64,000 bases of DNA from Myotis daubentonii (lineage: Eukaryota > Chordata > Mammalia > Chiroptera > Vespertilionidae), in NCBI RefSeq assembly GCF_963259705.1, contig NC_081840.1:116301074-116365073 (forward strand). Reading direction: 5' to 3'. The translations under genes were made by a program, and so were the position numbers. The notes beneath the pieces are model-generated. The model was not told the DNA's origin and searched no databases. It saw only the letters and a list, made by a program, of their open reading frames with translations. Positions 43,215-54,784 of the stretch are shown one piece after another (the stretch's first letter is position 1; every line of letters starts with the position of its first letter).

Positions 43215-46200
43215 TTATCCATGAATGAGTGAGATCATGTGGTATTTTTCCTTCATTGACTGGCTTATTTCACTTAGCATAATGCTCTCCAGTTCCATCC
43301 ATGACGTTGCAAATGGTAAGAGTTCCTTCCTTTTTAGAGCAGCACAGTATTCCATCGTGTAGATGTACCACAGTTTTCTAATCCATTCTTCTACTGATGG
43401 GCACTTAGGCTGTTTCCAGATCTTAGCTATGGTGAATTGTGCTGCTATGAACATAGGGGTGCATATATCTTTTCTGATTGGTGTTTCTGGTGTCTTGGGA
43501 TATATTCCTAGGAGTGGGATCACAGGGTCAGATGGGAGTTCCATTTTCAGTTTTTTAAGGAAACTCCATACTGTCTTCCATAGTGGCTGCACCAGTCTGC
43601 ATTCCCACCAGCAGTGCACAAGTGTTCCTTTTTCTCCACATCCTCTCCAGCACTTGTCCTTTGTTGATTTGTTGATGATAGCCAGTCTGACAGGTGTGAG
43701 ATGGTACCTCATTGCTGTTTTGATTTGCATCTCTCGGATGATTAGTGACTTTGAGCATGTTTTCATATGTCTCTTGGCTTTCTGAATGTCCTCTTTTGAA
43801 AGGTGTCTATTTAGGTCCTTTGCCCATTTTTTGATTGGATTGTTTATCTTCCTTTTGTTAAGTTGTATGAGTACCCTATAAATTTTGGAGATTAGGCCCT
43901 TATCAGATATGACATTGGCAAATATGTTTTCCCACACAGTGGGTTTTCTCGTTGTTTTGTTGATGGTTTCTTTTGCTGTGCAGAAGCTTTTTATTTTGAT
44001 GTAGTCCCATTTGTTCATTTTCTCTTTCGTTTCAAGTGCCCTAGGAGCTGTATCAGTGAAGAAATTGCTTCGGCATATGTCTGAGATTTTGTTGCCTTTG
44101 GATTCTTCTAGAATTTTTATGGTTTCCTGTCGTACATTTAAGTCCTTTATCCATTTTGAGTTTATTTTTGTGTATGGTGTAAGTTGGTGGTCTAGTTTCA
44201 TTTTCTTGCATATATCTGTCCAATGTTCCCAACACCATTTATTGAAGAGACTATCTTGGCTCCATTGTATGTTCTTGCCTCCTTTGTCAAATATTAATTG
44301 AGCATATTGGTTCGGGCCGATTTCTGGGCTCTCTATTCTATTCCATTGAACTATATGCCTATTCTTGTGCCAGTACCAGGCAGTTTTGAGAGCAGTGGCT
44401 TTGCAATACAGCTTGATATCTGGTATTGAGATCCCACCTACTTTGTTCTTTTTCAGGATTGCTGCAGCTATTCGGGGTCTTTTTTTATTCCAGATGAATT
44501 TTTGGAGAGTTCGTTCTAGATCTCTGAAGTATGCCGTTGGTATTTTAATGGGAAGTGTGTTGAATTTATAGATTTCTTTGGGTAGTATGGACATTTTAAT
44601 GATGTTGATTCTACCAATCCATAAACACGGTATGTTCTTCCATCTGTTTATGTCTTCCTCTATCTCTATTTTCAACGTCCTGTAGTTTTCTGAGTAGAGG
44701 TCTTTTACCTCTTTAGTTAAGTTTATTCCTAGGTAGCTTAATTTTTTTGGTGCAATGGTAAACGGGATTGTTTTTATAATCTCTCTTTCTGAAAGTTCAC
44801 TATTGGTGTATAGAAATGCCTCAGATTTCTTGGGGTTAATTTTGTATCCTGCTACATTGCCAAATTCATGTATTAAGTCTAGTAGCTTTTGGATGGAGTC
44901 TCTAGGGTTTTGTATGTATAATATCATGTCGTCTGCAAATAAGGACAGTTTTACTTCCTCTTTTCCAATTTGGATGCCATTTATTTCTTCTTCTTGCCGA
45001 ATTGCAATGGCTAACACTTCCAGTACTATGTTGAACAGGAGTGGTGAGAGGGGGCATCCCTGTCTTGTTCCTGTTCTTCGAGGAAATGGTGTTAGTTTTT
45101 GTCCATTGAGTATGATGTTGGTTGTGGGCCTGTCATATATGACCTTTATTATGTTGAGGTATGATCCTTCTACTCCCACCTTACTGAGAGTTTTTATCAA
45201 AAATGGGTGTTGAATTTTGTCAAATGTTTTTTCTGCATCAATTGATATGACCATGTGGTTTTTTTCTTTCAATTTGTTTATGTGATGTATCACGTTTATT
45301 GATTTGCGGATATTGTACCATCCTTGCATCCCTGGGATAAATCCTACTTGGTCGTGGTGTATGATCTTTCTGATGTACTGCTGGATCCGATTTGCTAAGA
45401 TTTTGTTGAGGATTTTGGCATCTATGTTCATGAGGGATATTGGCCTGTAATTCTCTTTCATTATGTTGTCTTTACCTGGTTTTGGTATTAGGGTGATGCT
45501 GGCTTCATAGAATGAGGTTGGAAGTGTTCCTTCCTCTTGAATTTTTTGTAGTAGTCTGAGGAGGATAGGTTTTAGTTCTTCCTTGAATGTTTGGTAAAAC
45601 TCCCCTGTGAAGCCGTCTGGTCCTGGGCTTTTGTTTGATGGAAGCTTTTTGATGACTGCTTCAATTTCTTCCATAGTTATTGGCCTGTTGAGATTTTTAG
45701 ATTCTTCCTGATTGAGTTTTGGAATGTTGTATTTTTCTAGGAATTTGTCCATTTCCTCCAGGTTGTCTAGTTTGTTGAAGTAGAGCTGTCCATAGTATTT
45801 TTTAACAATCATTTATATTTCTGTGGGGTCTGTTGTTATTTCGCCTCTATCGTTTCTGATTTTGTTTATTTGGGTCCTCTCTCTCTGCTTCTTGGTGAGT
45901 CTGGCTAGAGGTTTGTCAATCTTGTTTATACTTTCAAAGAACCAGCTCTTGGTTTCATTGATTTTCTGTATTGTTTTTTTGGTCTCTATGTCATTTATTT
46001 CTCCTCTAATCTTTATTATCTCCTTCCTTCTGCTCACTCTGGGTTTTTCTTGTTGCTCTCTTTCTAATTCTTTGAGTTGTAGAGTTAGATAATGTACTAC
46101 CATTTTTTCTTGTTTTTTGAGATAGGCCTGTAGAGCTATAAACTTCCCTCTCAGGACTGCTTTCATTGTGTCCCATAGGTTTTGGATTGTTGTGTTTTCA

Positions 46201-47034
46201 TTGTCATTAGTTTCCAGGATGTTTTTAATTTCTTCTTTGATCTCATTGGTAACCCAATCAATATTTAATAGCATGCTATTCAGCTTCCAGGTGTTTGAGT
46301 ATTTTGGGTTGTTTTTATTGTAGTTTATTTCTAATATCATGCCACCGTGGTCTGCGAAGATGCTTTTTATGATTTCAATCTTCTTCAATTTTGGGAGACT
46401 TTGTTTGTGACCCAATATATGGTCTATTTTTGAATATGTATTATGAGCACTTGAGTAGAATGTATATTCCGTGGCATTGGGGTGAAGTGTTCTGAAGATG
46501 TCTATTAAGTCCATCTGATCTAGTGAGTCATTTAGGATTGCTGTATCTTTGCTGATTGTTTGTCTAGAGGACTTATCCAGTGCTGTCAGTGGTGTATTAA
46601 AGTCCCCTACTATGATTGTATTGTTGTCGATCTCTCCTTTGATATCTTCCAGGAGTTTTTTTTATGAATTTGGGTGCTCCTGCATTGGGTGCATATATGT
46701 TTACCAGGGTTATATCTTCTTGTTGTATTGATCCCTTTAGTATTATGAAGTGGCCTTCCTTATCTCCTGTTATGGCCTTCACTTTGAGGTCTATTTTGTC
46801 TGATATAAATATTGCTACCCCAGCTTTCTTTTCCTTTCCATTTGCCTGAAAGATATTTTTCCATCCTTTCACTTTCAGTCTGTGTGAGTTCCTTCTAATG
46901 AGGTGGGTTTCTTGTAGACAGCAGATGTATGGGTCGTGTTTTTTTATCCATTCAGCCACTCGATGTCTTTTGGTTGGAGCATTTAGTCCATTTACGTTTA
47001 AAGTTATTATTGAAAGGTATTTGTTTGTAGCCAT
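43215..47034 (-). pseudogene. L1 ORF2p (endonuclease-reverse transcriptase), two lesions
   Basis: Starts MATNKYLSIITLNVNGLNAP at 47034. The apurinic endonuclease-like part shows N14-type NVNG, 'CCLQETHL' and, further on, '[11 protein letters not shown]'. The reverse transcriptase follows ('[15 protein letters not shown]', '[18 protein letters not shown]', catalytic FADDM near 44926-44940). The C-terminal Cys-rich segment [18 protein letters not shown] lies near 43590-43645. The frame is shifted at an 8-base T-run (46656-46663), and a TAA at 45815-45813 splits the rest into 701- and 2598-base open parts. ORF2p performs target-primed reverse transcription (family knowledge). The length, about 1270 codons, is normal for L1. 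Confidence 0.95.
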
Positions 47035-47083
47035 TTCTTTTTTTGTGTGGCTGTTTTCTTTCTTAGCTTTTTATGTCTTATTT

Positions 47084-48058
47084 TTATACCAGTCCCTTTA
47101 GCATTCCTTGCATTGCTGGCTTGGTGGTGACAAACTCCCTTAGTCTTTTTTTGTCTGTGAAGCTTCTTATTTCCCCTTCAAGTTTGAATGATAGCCTTGC
47201 TGGATAGAGTATTCTTGGATTCAGTCCTTTGCTTTGCATCACTTTGTAAATTTCAGTCCATTCTTTTCTGGCCTGATGTGTTTCTGTTGAGAAGTCATTT
47301 GACAATCTAATGGGAGATCCCTTGTATGTAACTTTCCGTCTCTCTCTTGCAGCCTGTAAGATTCTCTCTTTGTCCTGAACATTTGCCATGGTGATTATGA
47401 TGTGTCTTGGTGTGGGTCTTTTCGGGTTCACCTTGTTTGGGACTCTCTGGGCTTGTGTGACTTTTTTCTTCCCCACCTCAGGAAAGTTTTCTGATATTAT
47501 TTCTTCGAGTAGGTTTTCTAATCCTTGTTCATCTTTCTGTTGTTCTGGTACTCCTATTATTCGTATGTTGTTTCGTTTCATGTTGTCCCAAAGCTCCCTT
47601 AGGCTCTCCTCCTGTCTTTTAATTTTTTTCTCCAATTGCAGTACATTTTGGGTGTGTTTTGTTTCCTTGTCTTCTAATTCACTAATTCGGTCCTCCGCTT
47701 CTCCTAGTCTACTGTTGATACTTTCAATGGAGTTTTTCATTGCAGCTATATCACTCTTCATTTCTTCTTGGGTCTTACTTAGGTTGTTGATTTTTTCATC
47801 TGTTTCTTCTAGCTTCTTCCATATGTTATCGATTTTTTCATCTGTTTCTTCTAGCTTCTTCCATATGTTATCGATTTTTTCATCTGTTTCTTCTTGCTTC
47901 TAGCAGAGGTTGTCGATTTTTTCCTCCATCCGGTTTATGCACTCTAGGATCCTTATTCTGAATTCTTTATCTGTCATGTTGCATGCCTCTGTATTACTTA
48001 GCTGCTTTTCTGGAGAGTCCTCCTTCTCTTTCCTTTGGGGGTTTCTTTGTCTACCCAT
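47084..48058 (-). pseudogene. L1 ORF1p, 324 codons, one premature stop
   Basis: Starts MGRQRNPQRKEKED at 48058. The coiled coil (about residues 40-130) contains a 14-residue unit (EETDEKIDNIWKKL, two heptads) repeated in tandem, with 42-bp periodicity at 47768-47893. Then come the RRM-like domain (NNIRIIGVPEQQ), a C-terminal domain (PRHIIITMANVQDKERIL, YPARLSF) and the end GMLKGLV. An in-frame TAG at 47902-47900 (codon 53) interrupts it. ORF1p packages L1 RNA (family knowledge). The ORF2 start lies 49 bases downstream, as usual for L1. Confidence 0.92.
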
Positions 48059-50064
48059 GTTTGATCTCACTGACATATCTAGACGTTGAGTTGTTCAGTG
48101 GTTGCTCCCTTGGTGGCAGTGACTCCTTGGTCTGTGGTTGCTCTTCGGGCGGTTGTGGTAGCAGCTGCTCTTCAGTTGTCAGCAGCTCCTCTGGTGGGTG
48201 CTGTTCACAGCTGTGGTGGCTCTTCCGGCTGGTGGGGCGAGGTTTCACGTACAGCTGCTGTTCCTCAGCAGAGGATGAGGTGCTCAGGAGGTTGCTGTTG
48301 CTTGGATCTGCTGCGTTGATTTAAAGGCACAAAATACAACACAACAAGGCACCACGTACCAGGCACTATACACAAATATATTCACGATATTAATAACCCC
48401 AATTAAAGGTGACCACCTGAATTAAGAGAATTAGGGGATAAGGAAGAAGGAAGAGAAAAAGATAAAAGGGAAAAAGGAAAAGAAAAGTAGGGACCGAAAA
48501 AAGGGAGTGCAAAAATGAAATTGGGAAAAAGGAAGGGGGAAAATAAAAGCGAGAAAAGAAAAGAAAAAAAAAAAAAGAGCGAAAAGAGAGAATGAAGTGG
48601 AAGAGGGAAGAGACTTTTTATATGAGGAGAATACTCCTATAGAACAGCCATTAATCCCAACAAATTCCAGCAACAGCTCCCTGGATATGAGTGCAAACTA
48701 GAAACAACCAATAATATAACGATGAAAATAGAATGGTGAACACCAATCCCAAAATAAAATAAAGAAAAAATAAAATGGCACTTTAAAAAAATGGTAAAAT
48801 GGTAGCAGTAATAATACTGGTTAAAAATAAGAAGGTAGTAATTAAAAGGGTAAAATCAGGTGATGGAAAAAGAAGAAAGAAAAAAAGAAGAAAAAAAAAA
48901 AGAAAAAAAATTGGTTTCTTAGTTAAAAGGTGAAAAAAGAAAAAAAAATGCAGTAGTGAAGGTCCTTCGGTTCTTCTATTCTTCAGTGTGGCTCCCCTTA
49001 GACCTGCCAGGTATTCAGGAGAGTGTTGAGTTTCCCTGTGATACACTGTTCCTCTGTGTTGTAAACCACAGTCCTTATTTTAAAGCAGGCTGTATTTGTT
49101 CCCCAGACTGCCTTATTTTGTGTTTAGCAAAGAGTCAGTTTGTGGGTCAGCCTCTGGGTGGCAGTGTTCTGGGGTTGGCCTCTGAGGCTATAGGGCCTCT
49201 CTGTCCAGTGGAAGTAAACTGCCCAGAGCTGGCTGCATAATAGTTAGTTACCAGCGCTGTGTTGTTGCTGGGATTGAAAATCCCTCTATAGGCCAGACCC
49301 TGTTAACTCCCAGGGACTGATAAGGTTATTTTAATCCTTGATCTCATTCAGGGTGGAATCTGGGTGTGGCTGTGCTCCTTGCCTGGGGGCTGGGGGGAGG
49401 AGTCTCACTCTCAGGAGAGAATGGCTGCCCCAGTCCTGGGCTCAGGGGTGTCTCAGCACTCAATTCACTGCCACCTCTCTCGGCCCCCCTTCTCTCCTCA
49501 GTCTCTCCCCAGATTCCTGTCCTCTGCACCCTCTCCCTCTCTTCAGCACAGGTGAGTGTCTGTATCCCAAATGTCCCATGAACAGGATTCAGTGAAAACA
49601 AACAAACAAACGCCAGCCGCGGAAACGGGGAAGGCTTGGTTTCTGTAAGCTTCTTCTCTTACCGGGACAGCATAGTCTGGTCAGCTCTTCAGGCTCTCCC
49701 CTTTAGGCTCAGTCCTCCGTGATCACAGAACCCAGCTCTCAATTCCCCCGGTGGTGCCTGGAATCCCGCGGTTCTCCTTTCCCCATCAGGGGCTGTGCCT
49801 GTCCCAAGGGATGCGGCTGTCTGCCACGTGGTCTCCCTCCGTCTCTCTGGGCTCAGAGGTCTGGCAAACGTTCCTGCCCAAATGCCTATTTTGTTTTTTT
49901 TACCTTTCCAGGGGAGTTCTGCTCTTCCCGTCTGCAAACCGTCTCACCAGCTGAGCAATTTCGCCAATTCGGGTTGGGTGTTATTAGTTTCAGCTGCTCA
50001 CTCCATTTGCTCCGGGACATGACCTGGGACGCGTCTGCCTATATCGCCGCCATCTTCCGTCTCC
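48059..50064 (-). promoter_or_regulatory. L1 5' UTR with internal promoter region
   Basis: About 2 kb between the YY1-type motif at the element's 5' end and the ORF1 start. The part 49340-50064 is GC- and CpG-richer than its surroundings, as expected for an L1 internal RNA polymerase II promoter. The part 48420-48960 is A/G-rich. Activity is inferred. Confidence 0.75.
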
Positions 50065-50079
50065 TCTTCCAGTTCTCTT

Positions 50080-51030
50080 AATAGCATTTCCACCAAAAGA
50101 TAAAGAAAAAAAAATCAAATCGATTAAAAAACATTTGTCAGATTAAATTCCTGTTGGCAAAGGCATTGGCGACTAACAAGTGAAATTAATACCTGACCTA
50201 AAAATTTGTATTGCAGTTATCTTTATTTCCCCAAGGATTCCTTATAATTAGAGTGTACCGTTCCTGTACCCTATTTACTTCAGTAACCTTGGAAAACTAA
50301 AAAAAAATTGTTCCATGGGCTTCTTTCAAAAAGTTGCATCTCTTTCACATTTCTTTCTTTCTTTAGAATTTTACATTTTCAGGTACTATAGGTTTTTGTT
50401 CATATAGAGCAAAAAGAAAATCTAAATGACTACTCATACAGGGCACTCATTTCTGTAAAACATAGCATGTGGCCCCTTTTCATCCATAAAAATATCTACT
50501 CAGCAGGCACATTTCTTAGTATTAACTATGATTTAAGAATTATTTTAAACAGTCTTAATTCAGGGTATATAAGATTTGAGATAAAATCTAGAGTGAACGT
50601 TACTTTGCAATTTCATTTCTAGGTAGCATTTCTCTTGTGCCTAGGAGAATTGCTGGAAACCTATTTTATTTAATAAACTATAAGTTATTTACATTTTATT
50701 CTTCTATATAAAGATCTAATGGGTTCCAAGAATACCAATGAGTTCATTAGGGAGTGTATATTTGCTCTGAAACATGATGTCATCAAAACTTCTTAAACTG
50801 AAATCTAGAGATTCTCTGATGCAGTATTTAAATCAGTTATTCACATGAATTTTTAACTACCATTGTTTATTGAGTTATTCTTAGTAAATAGTTCTTTCTC
50901 AAAAGTCATTACAAGGACATTTTAACTTCTCCCGACCACCCCCCACACACAAAATGAGTACTTTGTTTTACAGGTTACGGCAAAATTCTACAAAGTGCTT
51001 TCAGGTAAAGCATTGTCTAGCTATTCTAGG
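50080..51030. other. No feature recognised
   Basis: AT-rich sequence after the L1; no clear repeat or gene. Confidence 0.5.
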
Positions 51031-51034
51031 GAAA

Positions 51035-51710
51035 TGCAAATAGAAAACAACATGATATATTTAATTTCACTCCAAAAAATGTTAAAAATATAAAGCTCAA
51101 CAAAGTCAAATTCTAACAAGGACGTGGAATAAACAGAACATTGATTAAGTTCTTGTGGGACTGTAAAGTGGTAAAATAATTTTGATCAAGTAAGACATTC
51201 CCTTACTCTATACTAAAAACAACAACAACAACAAAAACATATCTCCACACACACACACACACAAATACCCAGAAACAGCAACCAAACCAAATGTTCATCA
51301 ACAAGAACATAAAAAAGGCAATACATTCTTACAATGAAGGTATATTGATGCAATGGTGACTAAACCATAAAAAGAGTTAATTACCAATATATGCAATAAC
51401 AGATGATCTCACAGACATCAAGTTCAGCAAAAGAAGCTAAAAACAAAAGCATATGTACCATAGTATTCCATTAATATAAAATTCTAGGATATTCAAATAT
51501 AATATATGCAAATAATTGCTCAGGGTGGGAAAAGGTATTGATCTACTGATTAGGACACAAAGACACCTTCCAGAGTGAAGTTAACCTTTTCTTTTAGATT
51601 AGTTTACCAAATAAACAAACAATCCAATTAAAAAAGTGGGCAGAGGACTCCAATATATACTTCTCCAAAGAGAACATACAGATGGCCAATAAACACAGGG
51701 CTGTGAGTTA
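51035..51710 (+). mobile_element. Old L1 ORF2 fragments
   Basis: 'ggaaatgcaaatagaaaaca', 'acaaggacgtggaataaaca' and 'ccaaatgttcatcaacaaga' follow ancient L1 ORF2 3' order. At 51600-51710, 'aatccaattaaaaaagtggg' plus 'agatggccaataaacac' is an ORF2 segment that should come earlier, so it is a second fragment. A small (AC)n and (CAA)n occur at 51220-51262. Confidence 0.6.
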
Positions 51711-51984
51711 CATGGTGTATAAATTTGTCATATCATAAAATTTATACTTAAGATATGGATATTTTGCTATATCAAATTTTTATTTCAGAAATATTTTGCC
51801 CTAGTTAGTAAGTGTGCAAATCACGACTATTTTGGAAAGTAGTTTCTGCATAGTCTGTGTATATAAGAGCAAAAAATAAGTATTTTGTAGATAATAAAGG
51901 CGTGGAGAAGAGAGTCCTAAATATAGAAAAGCATAAGACTAGATTATATCTGAATGCTTTTTTAATTGTAATTAGAAGTATGAG

Positions 51985-52251
51985 CCTTAGCCTATTTAAC
52001 TCAGTGGTTAGAGTGTCGACCCACAAACTGAAGGTCATAGGTTCAATCCCAGTCAAGGAAACATACCTCGGTTGCAGGCTTGATCCCTGGCCCCCAGATG
52101 GGGCAAATGCAGGAGGCAATGAATTGATGTGTCTCTCTCACATCGATGTTTCTCTCTTTCTCTGTCAATCCTCCTCCATTCCTCCCTTCCATTCTCTCTA
52201 AAAAATCAATTGAAAAAATTATACTCAGGAGAGGATTAACAACAACAAAAA
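51985..52251 (+). mobile_element. VES-type SINE with extended tail
   Basis: Head 'ttaactcagtggttagagtg', 'ggttcaatcccagtcaagg', pyrimidine tail, then an A-rich end with extra sequence. Short duplication aagtatgag at 51976-51984 and 52252-52260. Confidence 0.85.
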
Positions 52252-52265
52252 AAGTATGAGTATGA

Positions 52266-52268
52266 GTT

Positions 52269-52315
<47 letters not shown>

Positions 52316-52372
52316 GAGTTTATATATACATATATATACATGAGTTTGTATATATGTATACATATATATATG
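52266..52372. repeat. (TA)n-rich microsatellite
   Basis: Pure TA run followed by interrupted units with a repeated 'catgagtttatatat' motif, just 5' of the composite HeliBat. Confidence 0.92.
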
Positions 52373-52388
52373 ACTGTGAATTAGATTA

Positions 52389-52917
52389 TCTACACTAATA
52401 AAAGAGAAACATAGTAATTGGCGTACGACCGCTACCCTTTTCATTGGCTAATCAGCTAGATATGCAAATTAACTGTCAGCCAAGATGGCGGCAGGCAGCC
52501 AGGCAGCTTGAAACTAACATGAGGCTTAGTTGCCTCAGTGACGGAGGAAACCAACGTTCCCCGCCTGGGGCTGCAGGCCTCTGAGCCTGCAGTTTCAAAC
52601 ATTGTAACAAATACTGCCAGACTTCAGCTAGCAGATTCTCAACATTGTAAGCAAAGGACAGAAACCTACTTTCCGGAGCGGAGGCCTAAGAGCTGCAGCC
52701 AAGCCTCAAGCTAAAGCTGGCCCAGAATAAAAAAAAAAAAAAGGAAAAAAGGAGCGTTTGGGAGTTCAGTCACCACCAGCCTGAAAACAGCCCTCAGCCC
52801 CTCACCCAGACTGGCCAGGCACCCCAGTGGGGACCCCCACCCTGATTCAGGACACCCTTCAGGGCAAACGAGCCGGCCCCACCCATCACCCATGCACCAG
52901 GCCTCTACCCTATATAG
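52389..52917 (+). mobile_element. HeliBat A-type unit (5' unit of a composite)
   Basis: Starts 'tctacactaataaaagagaa' after a host A. It has 'cattggctaatcag', 'tatgcaaattaactgtc' and 'agccaagatggcggcagg', then 'ccagcctgaaaacagccctc', ending 'catgcaccaggcctcta'. Same layout as 36745-36109 and 30013-31317. Confidence 0.93.
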
Positions 52918-53831
52918 TAAAAGGGTAATATGTCTCCCAGCACCGGGATCAGAGGAGCCGCGAGGCCTCTCGGCACCGGGATCAGCATGACAGGGGGCAG
53001 CGCCCAAAAACCCTGATAGGCCCTGCTCTGTGTGTGAGAGGGGGCGGCACCCCAACCCCCCCCACCCCACCCCCGGGCCCTGCTCTGTGTGTGACAGGGT
53101 AGAGCCATAACCTCCCCATCGGCCCTGCCCTGAGTGTGAGAGTGGCGGTGCCCCAACCCCCTGATTAGCCCTGCTCTGTGGGTGATAGAGGGTGGCGCCC
53201 CAAATCCCCCCGCTCCCCCCACGGGCCCTGCTCTGTGTGTGAGGGGCTAGAGCCATAACCTCCCCATCAGTCCTGCCCTGAGTGTGAGAGTGGCGGTGCC
53301 CCAATCCCCTGAATGGCCCTGCTCTGTGGGTGATAGAGGGCGGCGCTCCAACCCACTGATTCCCCCTGCTCTGTGTGTGACAGGGGATGGTTCCCCAACT
53401 CCCCTATTGGACCTACTCTGTGAGTGACAGTTAGGGCGCTCCCCAACCGCCTGATGGGCCCTGCTCTGTGTATGACAGGGTATGGAGCCCCAACCCCCCC
53501 GATGGGCCCTGCTGTGTGTGTGACAGGGGGCAGTGCCCCAACCCCCGGATTGGCCCTGCTCTGTGCGTGACAGGGGATCGCGCCGCAACCTCCCCATCGA
53601 CCCTGCCTTGAGTGTGACAGGGGGTGGTGCCCCAACCCCCCAATCAGCCCTGCTCTGAGCCCGACCAGGGGCTGCACCTAGGGATTGGGCCTGCCCTCTG
53701 CCACCCGGGAGCAGGCCTAAGCCAGCAGGTCGTTATCTCCCGAGGGGTCCCAGACTGCGAGAGGGCACAGGCCGGGCTGAGGGACTCCCCCTCCCCCCGA
53801 GTGCACAAATTTTTGTGCACCGGGCCTCTAG
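52918..53831 (+). mobile_element. HeliBat B-type unit with minisatellite (3' unit)
   Basis: Starts 'ccctatatagtaaaagggta' directly after unit A. The body holds units related to the 48-bp repeat at 35275 ('ggccctgctctgtgtgtgac'). It ends with gtgcacaaatttttgtgcac (53801-53820) and CTAG (53828-53831) before a host T. Confidence 0.93.
52975..53655. repeat. 48-bp-type minisatellite (reverse orientation)
   Basis: Imperfect tandem units around 'ccctgctctgtgtgtgacag' and 'accccc', the reverse complement of the 35275-36025 repeat. Gives long but meaningless open frames on the minus strand. Confidence 0.88.
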
Positions 53832-53869
53832 TATATTTATAGACAGAAAGAGAGAGAATACAATGAGCA

Positions 53870-54780
53870 CACATAGAACATTTTTAATTTAATTTTATTT
53901 TTGTGTGTGGTATATCTTTAAATTTATATCTTTAATTTTTTTCAACAACTTTTTTGATTTCAGTATAGAGGTTGTGAGCACCTTTTGTTAGATTTATCCT
54001 AAGTCTATGGTGTTTTTTGAGGCTAATGTAAATGTTGTGTTCTTGCCTTCTTTCTGATTACAGGGAAAATACCTTAATATTTTGCCATTTGGAATTATAT
54101 TAGATAAAAATATTTCATAGATGTTCTTTAACTGATTGAGATAGTTCCTTTTCATTCCTAGTTTGCTTTGAGTAATCATTATAAATGAATATTAAATTTT
54201 TTCAATTTTTTTTTACATCTGAGAAATCAAATGTTTTTTATTCTCTATTCTATTAATACTAAAGGCCTAGTGCACGAAATTCTTGCACTCATGGGGGGGG
54301 CAGTCCCTCTGCCTGGCCTACACCCTCTCATAGTCTGGGAGTCCTTGGGGGATGTCCAACTGCCAGCTAAGGCCTGCTCCACACAGTCGGACATCCTTAG
54401 CGCTGCCTTGGGGGTGGGAGAGGCTCCCGCCACCATCACTGTGTTCTCCAGCTATGAGCCTGGCTCAGGACTTCTGGCTGAGCAGCGCTCCCCCTGTGGG
54501 AATACACTGACCACCAGGGGGCAGCTCCTGCATTGAGCCCGACCAGGGGCTGCACCTAGGGATTGGGCCTGCCCCTGGTGGTCAGTGCACATCATAGCGA
54601 GCAGTTGAATGGCCTTGGCATATCTTTAGCATATTACACTTTGATTGGTTGAACAGCCAGCCAGGCAACTGGACACTTAGCATATTAGGCTTTTATTATA
54701 TAAGATTATGAATTTCATTGATTGATTGATCTTTTATGCCTTCCTGGTATAAACTCCACCTGGTTAAGATTTATTGTTGC
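53870..54780 (-). mobile_element. Old L1 ORF2 fragment, split by a HeliBat
   Basis: Reverse-complement ORF2 reverse transcriptase region: 'tttagatttatcctaagtc'-like text at 53988, 'tgatagttcc'-like at 54138, resuming after the HeliBat with 'gccttcctggtataaactcc' (the SGI/V-type RT segment). Highly diverged. Confidence 0.55.
54259..54705 (-). mobile_element. HeliBat with a patch from a neighbouring HeliBat
   Basis: 3' end at the left (ctaaaggcc, palindrome 'gtgcacgaaattcttgcac'), 5' terminus at the right (minus strand TCTTATATAATAAAAGCC). Inside, 54533-54573 is identical over about 41 bases to 53655-53695 in the composite HeliBat upstream. Confidence 0.92.
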
Positions 54781-54784
54781 TTTT

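Larger units (their letters stand above)
42930..50064 (-). mobile_element. Full-length L1 (about 7.1 kb) with 15-bp TSD
   Basis: The 15-bp duplication tcttccagttctctt lies at 42915-42929 and 50065-50079. On the minus strand the 5' end reads 'gacggaagatggcggcgata', containing the YY1-type AAGATGGCGGC motif known at L1 5' ends. The order is 5' UTR (50064-48059), ORF1 (48058-47084), ORF2 (47034-43215), 3' UTR (43214 to about 42945) and A-tail. Three lesions disable it: a TAG in ORF1, a homopolymer frameshift in the ORF2 endonuclease and a TAA in ORF2. It is otherwise well preserved. Confidence 0.95.

Noticed and set aside
43363..45213. Plus-strand frames of 140 and 152 codons
   Set aside because: Antisense shadows of L1 ORF2.
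52711..53304. 197-codon minus-strand frame
   Set aside because: Same minisatellite in the composite HeliBat; no independent coding evidence.
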